DNA of 34,440 nt from an uncultured Bacteroidales bacterium (lineage in GTDB: Bacteria > Bacteroidota > Bacteroidia > Bacteroidales > UBA932), in contig CAMNNY010000147.1 in the NCBI GenBank assembly GCA_946546175.1, positions 1 to 34,440 of the forward strand. Reading direction: 5' to 3'. Below are positions 26,686 through 34,440 of this stretch, piece by piece (the first letter of the stretch is position 1; every line of letters starts with the position of its first letter). A model generated the notes under the pieces. It had not been told where the DNA came from and did not search any database. It saw only the letters and a list, made by a program, of their open reading frames with translations. Both the position numbers and the translations under genes were made by a program.

Positions 26686-26720
26686 CCCTCCCAAATCGAA
26701 AAACAAAAAAAGCATAAGAT

Positions 26721-26873
26721 ATGAAAAGGACATTCCAACCCTCACGTCGCAAGAGAGTCAACAAGCACGGTTTCCGTGAGCGTATGGCTTCTGCAAACGG
26801 CCGCCGCGTTCTTGCAGCGCGTCGCCGTCACGGCCGCAAGAAACTCACCGTTTCCTCTGAGGACCGCTTTTAA
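26721..26873 (+). CDS. rpmH: 50S ribosomal protein L34 (not in ORF track, 50 aa)
   Basis: [50 protein letters not shown]. Confidence 0.98.
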   Translation: MKRTFQPSRRKRVNKHGFRERMASANGRRVLAARRRHGRKKLTVSSEDRF

Positions 26874-26894
26874 TTGATGCCGTCAGGCTCGATT

Positions 26895-26927
26895 AAAAAA
26901 GGGTTGGCGATGTGCCAACCCTTTTTT
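26895..26927. terminator. Bidirectional intrinsic terminator between rpmH and the C1 peptidase
   Basis: AAAAAA GGGTTGGC-GATGT-GCCAACCC TTTTTT. Confidence 0.93.
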
Positions 26928-26928
26928 G

Positions 26929-28278
26929 TTATTCTTCTCCGAGGAACATCGGATCCCATGCGGGGAGCATGACGGGCTCCTGATCCAGGTAGCCTGCGAG
27001 ATCTTCGGGAATGTATTTGCGCTCCACCACAAGACGGAACATGTACTCGTCAAACCACTCGTCGGTCATGATGATGTTGCCCTGGTAGCCGGAAGATGCG
27101 CCCCAGCTGTTCTCAACCATCCACTTCAGTGGCTTGCCGTCTTTGATGTCGACAGCAATAAGGGTCATGGCATGTGAAGAACCGCTGGCGTGGGTTTGGA
27201 TGCGCTGCTTCTTGTCCATGGTGTACCGGACGCCCAGCAGGGATTCATAGTCGAAATTGGCGAGGTCGGCAACGCCCTTATTGCGGTCAAGGAACTTGCC
27301 CACGTCACATGAAAAATACATTGCATTGCCGTCCTTGATGGAGGCGATGGCCATCTCCTTGATGCGCTCTATGGGCAGATTGAGGTAGAGCCAGTTGTCG
27401 CCGTCGTAGAGGTGGCGGTCGTACTCGATCTCATAGGTCTTGAAATACTCGCGGCTGGGGTCGTTCATCAGCATCACGTAGTTGTGGTTGAGGTCGAATC
27501 CGACCATCTCGGCATAGAACTCCTGAGGGGTGTAAGTCTTGCCCTTCCACTCGAAGTCTACCGGGGGCTCGCCATACGCCAGGCAGAGGATCCTGTAGAT
27601 TTCGGAGAGCATGCCGACCTTGGCGGCCTGCACATCATCATCACAGCAGATATCGCGAAGCGCGAGGGCATCCTGCCTGAGGATGGTCTTGAGCTGGGTC
27701 GCCAGCTGAGAGGTGCTGTTGGCGATAAGGGATTCGGGCATCACGTCGGCAGGCACGACTCCGTACTTCATCACGAGATTGGCAACGCCGGTGAAGGTGC
27801 CGCCGTCGCTGATGGGGTTGCTCAGCAGCCAGTCTACCTTACGGTCATCGATCGGGAGGTCCCTGGTGTCGATAATGGCCTGGAGGAAGAGGTTGGCCTT
27901 TTCGAGCTGGTCGTAGAAGAAGGAATAGCACTGCGAGAACTGGAAGTTGCCGAGGCCGTGCTTTTCGATGGCAGCGGCCCTCAGAACATTGAGGCCGGTA
28001 AAGAGCCAGCAGCGGCCGGACTGCTTCTGATCGGTTATCCCGACGGTCTTGACCCTGTCGGAGAACTGTGTGTCGATCATTGCGGCATTTTCCGCATTTA
28101 CGGCAAGAGTGTTGAGGGACGCGGCGTTGAGGGCGTTTCTTACAGCTTTGTCGGAAGGCGATGCGGTGTAGCCCTTGCGAATCTGGCTGAGCATGTCGGC
28201 GCTGATCCCGCCCTCGCTTTGTGCAAAGGCGGCAGCGAGGCTCAGAAGGGCTGCGAGTGCGATTGTCAGTCGTTTCAT
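26929..28278 (-). CDS. Secreted C1 aminopeptidase (bleomycin hydrolase / PepC-like)
   Basis: Signal peptide MKRLTIALAALLSLAAAFAQ; QKQSGRCWLFTGLN (Cys), SSHAMTLIAVD (His), VENSWG (Asn). Confidence 0.92.
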   Translation of the reverse strand: MKRLTIALAALLSLAAAFAQSEGGISADMLSQIRKGYTASPSDKAVRNALNAASLNTLAVNAENAAMIDTQFSDRVKTVGITDQKQSGRCWLFTGLNVLRAAAIEKHGLGNFQFSQCYSFFYDQLEKANLFLQAIIDTRDLPIDDRKVDWLLSNPISDGGTFTGVANLVMKYGVVPADVMPESLIANSTSQLATQLKTILRQDALALRDICCDDDVQAAKVGMLSEIYRILCLAYGEPPVDFEWKGKTYTPQEFYAEMVGFDLNHNYVMLMNDPSREYFKTYEIEYDRHLYDGDNWLYLNLPIERIKEMAIASIKDGNAMYFSCDVGKFLDRNKGVADLANFDYESLLGVRYTMDKKQRIQTHASGSSHAMTLIAVDIKDGKPLKWMVENSWGASSGYQGNIIMTDEWFDEYMFRLVVERKYIPEDLAGYLDQEPVMLPAWDPMFLGEE

Positions 28279-29378
28279 TTGTCTATGCTTTTTGTACTTA
28301 TTGTCGAGATGAGGGCGCCAATGGCAGCTACTCCTGCTGCGGTAAGCAGCACGTCGGTCCATTGCAGCACCACAGGGTAGGCGTTTACGAGGTAGTTGCC
28401 CGGCATTTTCACTATTCCGGCGTATTGTTGGATAAGCACAAGTGCGATACCCACGACAAGGCCGGCTGAGAGTCCGAGCAGCGAGACGAACCATCCTTCG
28501 AGGAAGAATGTGCGGCGTATGAGGCGTCCGTCAGCCCCGATGGCACTCAGGGTTGCAATATCTCCGGTCTTGTCGATGATGAGCATCGAGAGCGAGCCGA
28601 AGATATTGAAGGCGACAATGAAGACTACGAACAGCAGGATGATGAAAATAGCCGCCTTCTCGTAGCGCATCATCTTGTAGACGGCAGGATTCTGCTGATA
28701 GCGGTCGAGCACTTCGTAGTCGCTGCCCAGAAGCTCGCGGACCTGTCCGATCTGGACGCCGGGGCCATAGATTTCGAAGGCCGTGACGTCCGATTCGATG
28801 TGGAGCAGTTCGCGGACGGTAGCGATGGGAATCACTACCAGGCTTTCTTCGGACTGGATTATCTCTTTGGGGCGCACGGAGACGGTTTCGAGGGCGGCTG
28901 CGGGATTGGCCATCGAGAACGAAGCTGTCTTGCTGGGGTAGTAGAGCGCCAGGGGAGTGAGGAACTGCGGCCTGATCGTCATTTGGCCGGCGAGAGCCGA
29001 ACTGACGCTGCACTGCCATGCTCCGGGGACTCCGCGCACTTTCGTCACGGCCTGCTCTTCGCCGTAGCGGATGGCTACGATCTCTTCGAGGACACCTTCA
29101 GCCCGCTCGACTCCTGGCAGCGCGCTGACCATTTCGAAGACGGGACCGTCTGCGGAGAAGGTCTTGCCCTGGGCCGGCCTCACAAGAATGTCGGGGGAGG
29201 TCGAATCGAGGTTGTCCCTGATGATGCGGTCGAAACCGTTGTAGACGGATAGAATGACTATGAGCGCCGCAGTGCCCACAGCCATGCCGGCAGCGCTGAT
29301 CCCAGAAATCCTGCCGATTACGCTCTTGGATTTGCCGGAGAACAGGTACCGTAGCGCTATTTTGCCTGCGACGCCCAT
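28275..29378 (-). CDS. ABC transporter permease, LolC/LolE (FtsX-like) family
   Basis: IALRYLFSGKSKSVIGRISGISAAGMAVGTAALIVILSVYNGFD; C-terminal FtsX-like TM segments. Stop overlaps the next ATG (ATGA). Confidence 0.88.
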   Translation of the reverse strand: MGVAGKIALRYLFSGKSKSVIGRISGISAAGMAVGTAALIVILSVYNGFDRIIRDNLDSTSPDILVRPAQGKTFSADGPVFEMVSALPGVERAEGVLEEIVAIRYGEEQAVTKVRGVPGAWQCSVSSALAGQMTIRPQFLTPLALYYPSKTASFSMANPAAALETVSVRPKEIIQSEESLVVIPIATVRELLHIESDVTAFEIYGPGVQIGQVRELLGSDYEVLDRYQQNPAVYKMMRYEKAAIFIILLFVVFIVAFNIFGSLSMLIIDKTGDIATLSAIGADGRLIRRTFFLEGWFVSLLGLSAGLVVGIALVLIQQYAGIVKMPGNYLVNAYPVVLQWTDVLLTAAGVAAIGALISTISTKSIDK

Positions 29379-29393
29379 AATCCTTTTGCGGAA

Positions 29394-29738
29394 CTACTTC
29401 TTGAGCAGTTCTTCTATGTGCTCGACGTAGTCGAGGGTGGTGTCCAGATAGAAATCGAGTTCAGGGACGATGCGCAGCTGCTTGGCGACCTGGCGTCCGA
29501 GTTCGCCGCGGAGCTGGCGGTTGTTCTCTTCAAGGATCTTCATTACCTCTTCCTGCTTGGAAGAAGGGAAGATACTCACATAAACCTTGGCGATGGAGAG
29601 GTCGGGGCTGACGCGCACCTCGCTCACCGTGACCATTGCGCCGCCGAAAGCGGCCATCCCCTTGCTTCTGATGATCTCGGCGAGGTCGCGCTGGAGCTCC
29701 CTTGCGACCTTCTGCTGACGTGTGGACTGTCCTTCCAT
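29394..29738 (-). CDS. rbfA: Ribosome-binding factor A
   Basis: STRQQKVARELQRDLAEIIRS...VTVSEVRVSPDLSIAKVYVSIF...LRGELGRQVAKQLRIVPELDFYLDTTLDYVEHIEELL. Confidence 0.95.
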   Translation of the reverse strand: MEGQSTRQQKVARELQRDLAEIIRSKGMAAFGGAMVTVSEVRVSPDLSIAKVYVSIFPSSKQEEVMKILEENNRQLRGELGRQVAKQLRIVPELDFYLDTTLDYVEHIEELLKK

Positions 29739-29741
29739 AAC

Positions 29742-31031
29742 TTACTTGATGTTTATGATGTAATAATCCTTCTTGCCTTTCTGGGCGAGAATGTACTTGC
29801 CGTCGATGATGTCGGCCTCAGTGATCTCGCGGGTGAAGTCTGTAATCTTCTCCTTGTTGAGGGAGAAACCGTTGCCCTGGATCATCTTGCGGGCTTCACC
29901 CTTGGAAGGGAAGACCTGGGTCTCGGCTGCGAGGAAATCGAGGATGCCGAGAGGGAGTTTCGTGCGCTCTACGTCGAAGGTCGGCACGCCCTCGAAGACA
30001 TCGAGGAAGGTCTTCTCGTCGAGACTCCTGAGGTCTTCGGCAGTAGCCTTGCCGAAGAGCATCTGGGATGCTTTCACGGCCTTTTCGTACTCCTGCTCGC
30101 CGTGGACCATGATTGTGACTTCCTTAGCGAGAAGCTTCTGGAGGACACGGCGTCCGGGATCCTGGGCATGCTCCGCAATGGCGGCTTCGATCGTCTCGCG
30201 GTCGAGCATCGTGAAAATCTTGATGTAGCGCTCTGCATCGGTGTCGCTGACGTTGAGCCAGAACTGATAGAACTGGTAGGGGCTTGTACGGGCAGGATCG
30301 AGCCAGATATTGCCCTTTTCGGTCTTGCCGAACTTGCCGCCGTCTGCTTTGGTGATGAGCGGGGTAGTGAGGGCATAGGCTTCCTTGCCGAGGACGCGGC
30401 GGATGAGCTCCGTACCGGTGGTGATGTTGCCCCACTGGTCGGCGCCGCCGAGCTGGAGCCTGACGTTTTTGTGCTCAAAGAGATAGAGGAAGTCGTAGCC
30501 CTGAAGGAGCTGGTAGGTGAATTCGGTAAAGGACATGCCTTCGGAAGAGCCACGCTCAAGACGCTTCTTTACGGAGTCCTTGCTCATCATGTAGTTGACG
30601 GTGATGAGCTTGCCGATATCGCGGGTGAAGTCGATGAAGGTGTAGTCCTTCATCCAGTCGTAGTTGTTGACAAGTTCTGCCTTATTGGCGGCGTCGGAGT
30701 CAAAATCGAGCAGGCGGGCGAGCTGGGCCTTGATGCACTCTACGTTGTGGGAAAGGGTCTTCTCGTCGAGAAGGTTGCGCTCCTGACTCTTCATCGAAGG
30801 GTCGCCGATCATGCCGGTGGCGCCTCCGACAAGCACGTACGGCTTGTTGCCGCAGGCCTGGAAGTGCCGCAGGATCATTATGCTTACGAGGTGGCCGATG
30901 TGGAGACTGTCTCCGGTGGGGTCGATTCCGACGTAGGCAGACATCGGGCCTTTCTTGATTTCGTCTTCTGTTCCGGGGGTGATATCCTTGACCATCCCCC
31001 TCCAAGTGAGTTCTTCTACAAAATTCTTCAT
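29742..31031 (-). CDS. tyrS: Tyrosyl-tRNA synthetase
   Basis: [57 protein letters not shown]. Start set at MKNFVEEL. Confidence 0.97.
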   Translation of the reverse strand: MKNFVEELTWRGMVKDITPGTEDEIKKGPMSAYVGIDPTGDSLHIGHLVSIMILRHFQACGNKPYVLVGGATGMIGDPSMKSQERNLLDEKTLSHNVECIKAQLARLLDFDSDAANKAELVNNYDWMKDYTFIDFTRDIGKLITVNYMMSKDSVKKRLERGSSEGMSFTEFTYQLLQGYDFLYLFEHKNVRLQLGGADQWGNITTGTELIRRVLGKEAYALTTPLITKADGGKFGKTEKGNIWLDPARTSPYQFYQFWLNVSDTDAERYIKIFTMLDRETIEAAIAEHAQDPGRRVLQKLLAKEVTIMVHGEQEYEKAVKASQMLFGKATAEDLRSLDEKTFLDVFEGVPTFDVERTKLPLGILDFLAAETQVFPSKGEARKMIQGNGFSLNKEKITDFTREITEADIIDGKYILAQKGKKDYYIINIK

Positions 31032-31052
31032 CGAATGATCAAATATAGTCCA

Positions 31053-31080
31053 CAAATTTAGCAAATAATAGTTAAATTTG
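31053..31080. promoter_or_regulatory. Divergent promoter pair for tyrS (-) and tpiA (+)
   Basis: CAAATTTA-12 nt-TAAATTTG. Confidence 0.6.
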
Positions 31081-31113
31081 CGCCTCACAGAAAACACTTA
31101 ACACTTATATAGA

Positions 31114-31869
31114 ATGAGAAAGAACATTGTTGCTGGAAACTGGAAGATGAACACTACAGTTCCCGAAGGAGTAGAACTCGCAAAGGCAGTGCTTGAGGCA
31201 AGCGCAAAGGTCCCCGCTGAGGTGGGTCTCATAATCGCAACTCCCTTTACTCACCTTTGCCCTGTAGCGGCAGTGGTAGCCGGCACACGCGTCGAGCTTT
31301 CCGCTGAGAACTGCGCAGACAAGGAGAAGGGTGCATACACCGGTGAGGTTTCTGCTGCCATGCTTAAGAGCGCTGGCTGCCAGTACACCATCCTCGGACA
31401 TTCCGAGCGCCGTCAGTACTACGGAGAGACCGACGAGAAGCTCGTCGAGAAGACCAAACTTGCCCTCGCAAACGGTCTTAAGGTTATCCTCTGCGTAGGT
31501 GAGAACCTCGAGGAGAGGGAAGCCGGCAAGCACTTCGCAGTGGTTGAGGCTCAGACCAAGAACGTCCTTTCGCACTTCACCGCTGAGGATATGGCCTCGA
31601 TCGTGATCGCTTACGAGCCCGTCTGGGCAATCGGCACCGGCAAGACCGCAACCGCAGACCAGGCAGAAGAAATCCACGCTTACATTCGCGGACTGCTTAA
31701 GGATATGTTCGGAGCACAGGTCGCAGAAGACACTACCATCCTTTACGGTGGTTCCTGCAAGCCTTCCAATGCCGCAGAACTCTTCGCAAAGCCCGACATC
31801 GACGGCGGCCTCATCGGCGGCGCATCGCTCAAGGCAGACGACTTTATCGGAATCGCGCTGTCATTTTAA
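31114..31869 (+). CDS. tpiA: Triosephosphate isomerase
   Basis: [51 protein letters not shown]. Confidence 0.98.
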   Translation: MRKNIVAGNWKMNTTVPEGVELAKAVLEASAKVPAEVGLIIATPFTHLCPVAAVVAGTRVELSAENCADKEKGAYTGEVSAAMLKSAGCQYTILGHSERRQYYGETDEKLVEKTKLALANGLKVILCVGENLEEREAGKHFAVVEAQTKNVLSHFTAEDMASIVIAYEPVWAIGTGKTATADQAEEIHAYIRGLLKDMFGAQVAEDTTILYGGSCKPSNAAELFAKPDIDGGLIGGASLKADDFIGIALSF

Positions 31870-32260
31870 TTGACTCGCGGCTGTTCCAAAGCCAGACTAC
31901 ATCGCCTTCCATCTTAACGACCTGGAGGGCGATGTTTTTTCGTACTTCGTCTGCTCCGCTGCGCGAGGTCCAGCGCACGAGACCGGCGGTGACCACCTGG
32001 TCTTCTTCGGTAGGTTCTGACTGGAGTCTAACGATGAAGTAGTCTGACATGTTGTCCGTATGGAGCCTGAACTCAAGTTTTTCTGTGTTGTAAGCGTACT
32101 GGCAGGTGAGAGGGTCGTAGGAGATAATCTCTTCTTTGCCGACCGCAAGCCTGAGAGTGTCGTCGGTGAGGAATTCGGGTGTGTAGGTGCCGTTCTCGCC
32201 GCATCCGGCAAGAATGATGATAAAGGCAAGAGCCGCAAATATGTTTCTGGCACGCATCAT
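31844..32260 (-). CDS. Small predicted lipoprotein
   Basis: [20 protein letters not shown] lipobox; coupled to the M6 protease stop via ATGA; overlaps the tpiA 3' end convergently by 26 nt. Confidence 0.7.
   Translation of the reverse strand: MMRARNIFAALAFIIILAGCGENGTYTPEFLTDDTLRLAVGKEEIISYDPLTCQYAYNTEKLEFRLHTDNMSDYFIVRLQSEPTEEDQVVTAGLVRWTSRSGADEVRKNIALQVVKMEGDVVWLWNSRESIKMTARFR
31899..31940 (+). terminator. Intrinsic terminator of tpiA, inside the convergent lipoprotein CDS
   Basis: ACATCGCCTTCCA-11 nt-TGGAGGGCGATGT (13 pairs incl. one G-U) followed by T5. Confidence 0.82.
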
Positions 32261-33954
32261 CTTATCACGATTTCTTTGACTATCACATCGGTTGTGCCGT
32301 CGGGCCAACTGACTTCAGCTCTTAACGTTCCGCTTTTCTTTGCGGTGAAATAACCTTCGGCGTCGACAGTTGCGGGGCTGTCATCGAAGTACCATCTGAC
32401 TTCTTCAGCACCGGTGGCATTGTAGACGTAGAGAGGGAATCTTGCATCTTCGTAGAAAGTGCCGTCTTTGGCGCGTACGCCGCCGCTGAAGTATATGAAC
32501 GGAGTTGTGTTGCGGCCGTCAATTACCATCGTTTTGAAAGAGCTGGACTTGGAGTAGACGGCTCCGGGAGTGAAGACGGTAGTGAGAGTAGAGTATGAAG
32601 AGCCGCCCTTGAGGCTGTCCAGTACGATGGTTAGCAATCCTTCGGCGTCTGGCATGACCATACGGATGACCGGATTATCGCGGCCGGTGCGGGCAGTGAC
32701 CGTACAACTGTCGATTTCGTCAAGGAGGGCTGGGGCGATGCGCTGCCTTAGGATGGCCGAATTCTGGAATACGCTTGGCGCAGATTCGGTGATAGGCTCG
32801 ATTACGCTGAAGCTCACGCTGCCGTCTGGATTACGGCTGATGTCTTTGAGGGCGTAGCGGGCTGGGGAGTCGTTCCAGGAGCGGAATGCCGGCTCGCCGT
32901 CGGAACTGAATGTCTGCCGCTCTCCATGCGGGAAAAACACGGCGCTAACCGTATCCGCTTCAGAATACGCTTCGACCAGGTCGGCGCATTGATGGTCGGG
33001 CCTGGCGTTGACTTCGTTATTGGCCCAGCGCTCATAGGCGCGCAGGGTGATGTTGTAGTAGGTGGAGTAGCCGGCGCGGTTCTGCGAACGGTCGATGTGG
33101 TAGACAAGAAGACCGTTACCGCCGATATAGGTATCCCAGCCGGTCTGTGTGCGGCACTCGAACAGGAAGTACTCGCCGGGCGTACCGGTAAGATGGCGAA
33201 GGAAGAATCGGCTTTCTTGGAATGGTCTCAGGGTGTATTCTCCGACTGTAAGGGTGTCACAGTCGCCGAGCCCGAGCTGGTCGAAGTCGATCGCGCAGAG
33301 GCCGGCGGGGGTGCGGAGGCTGTCGTTGTGGTCGCCCTTGTCCATCAGGGCAAGGGAGCCCCACAGACACTCCGCCTGGCCGCCGCTACCCTCGAGGTCG
33401 GTGTCGTAAAGATCCTGGAGCCCGAGGCTGTGGCCGAATTCGTGACAGATTGGGCCTATGCCGAAAGGACTGTCGTAGATGGTTTCGCTCAGAGCGAAAT
33501 ATCCGTCGACCAGGACATGATCGAGGCGGAGGTAGATATTCTTGGCACTGAGGGTATGATACTGTGGCCAAATTACCTGGCCGGAAAAGAGCACTGCAAC
33601 GCAGTCAACTGTCCCGTCTTCATCGGAATCATAGTTGCGGAAATTGAGTGAAGAATTTGCAAGCCGGCAGGCTTCGTCTACAGCCAGGTGAGCCGTTTCA
33701 TTGGTGTAGCTCCCTGTAAGACAGACGAGAGGTCCGGATTCGAATGAAATTGTAAGCTCTGGAGCACACTGCTCGTTGTAGTAGCGCGACGCTTCGTTTA
33801 GGATAGAATCGATGTATTCTTCAGAGACCGTGAAAGGCTGGGATCCCAGTTCGGCTCGAATCACAGCCACGCGATAGTTCCGCTGGGCGAATGAGCTAAC
33901 GGCGCCCAGCAGGACGCACGCTAAAGTGGCGGCTATTCTCCTGAACCCGTGCAT
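32257..33954 (-). CDS. Secreted M6-like (immune inhibitor A-type) metalloprotease
   Basis: Signal peptide MHGFRRIAATLACVLLGAVSSFAQ; YDSDEDGTVDCVAVLFSG; CHEFGHSLGLQDLYD zinc motif; LWGSLALMDKGDHN. Confidence 0.87.
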   Translation of the reverse strand: MHGFRRIAATLACVLLGAVSSFAQRNYRVAVIRAELGSQPFTVSEEYIDSILNEASRYYNEQCAPELTISFESGPLVCLTGSYTNETAHLAVDEACRLANSSLNFRNYDSDEDGTVDCVAVLFSGQVIWPQYHTLSAKNIYLRLDHVLVDGYFALSETIYDSPFGIGPICHEFGHSLGLQDLYDTDLEGSGGQAECLWGSLALMDKGDHNDSLRTPAGLCAIDFDQLGLGDCDTLTVGEYTLRPFQESRFFLRHLTGTPGEYFLFECRTQTGWDTYIGGNGLLVYHIDRSQNRAGYSTYYNITLRAYERWANNEVNARPDHQCADLVEAYSEADTVSAVFFPHGERQTFSSDGEPAFRSWNDSPARYALKDISRNPDGSVSFSVIEPITESAPSVFQNSAILRQRIAPALLDEIDSCTVTARTGRDNPVIRMVMPDAEGLLTIVLDSLKGGSSYSTLTTVFTPGAVYSKSSSFKTMVIDGRNTTPFIYFSGGVRAKDGTFYEDARFPLYVYNATGAEEVRWYFDDSPATVDAEGYFTAKKSGTLRAEVSWPDGTTDVIVKEIVIR

Positions 33955-34120
33955 GGTCTGCTGATCATTACAATGCAGAGATACGCAAAAATCGGGAGAA
34001 AAGCAAAAACCTCACCTACATCTTTTATCCCCCCCCCTCCCACAATGTCCTCTCCAAGTCCTCTTAACTCTCCTCCTTAAGCCCTTAACGTTCCTCCACC
34101 CCCGTTCCGGTATCCTCCCT

Positions 34121-34285
34121 GTCATCGCCGGCCCCTTTACTGTCATTCCCGCCTTTCCTTATCCTGCCCGACCCTCCTCGTTATCCCCGCCTTTCCTTGT
34201 CATTCCCGACCCATTCTGGCAACTTCTATGTCAGAGCCAACTCGCTCCGACTTCCTCTCCGCCATCGCCGGCCCCGACCGGCGAT
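34121..34285. repeat. Degenerate REP-like cluster ending in a perfect hairpin
   Basis: Iterated GTCATCGCCGGCC / GTCATTCCCGCC / TTATCCCCGCC / GTCATTCCCGACC / GCCATCGCCGGCC; the last is ATCGCCGG-CCCCGA-CCGGCGAT. Confidence 0.6.
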
Positions 34286-34440
34286 CTTCTGAAAATATAT
34301 ATACTACTCGGCCCCCATCACAGCTTCGTCCTGCGAAGCCCTCGCGTGTGGCACGTCCTCCGCACCCCGCTCCCGGTTCCGCGCGAGTGGCGCGTACGCC
34401 TCGTGCCCGGGCAAGGAATTCCGGTCGGCGGGAGCGGCGG

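Noticed and set aside
29418-31061. 547-aa ORF antisense to rbfA and tyrS
   Set aside because: Spans two confident genes on the other strand; composition mirrors their codon bias.
1-34440. Defence island, prophage or biosynthetic gene cluster
   Set aside because: Every well-supported ORF is housekeeping or envelope-related; no integrase, transposase, nuclease-helicase or biosynthetic core genes seen.

Overview
This looks like a chromosomal segment of a high-GC Bacteroidales-type genome. The lineage call is inference, from the repeated TAnnTTTG promoter boxes and the gene repertoire. It is mostly housekeeping: tRNA synthetases (hisS, proS, tyrS), tilS, sppA, lipid A genes (lpxD-lpxC-lpxA), rimP-nusA-infB, ettA, tRNA-Gln(TTG), tadA, polA, an ECF-type sigma factor, rsmG, rpmH, rbfA, tpiA, and several exported or outer-membrane proteins. 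I see no CRISPR array, prophage, transposase or recognisable defence system. The most interesting signals are: (1) a terminator-like hairpin plus U-run between a promoter and the rimP-nusA-infB start codon; (2) intrinsic terminators embedded in the 3' coding regions of convergent neighbours (infB/ettA and tpiA/lipoprotein); (3) an untracked 52-aa exported mini-protein coupled by TAGTG, whose signal-peptide region also encodes a terminator-like hairpin; (4) a Tyr/Trp-rich low-complexity lipoprotein; (5) divergent promoter pairs, including two with identical 12-nt spacing, and several near-leaderless starts; (6) unusually short or degenerate housekeeping proteins (RimP N-domain only, short TilS, LpxC without the FabZ fusion, PolA without recognisable proofreading motifs); and (7) a pyrimidine-rich REP-like intergenic region at the right end.
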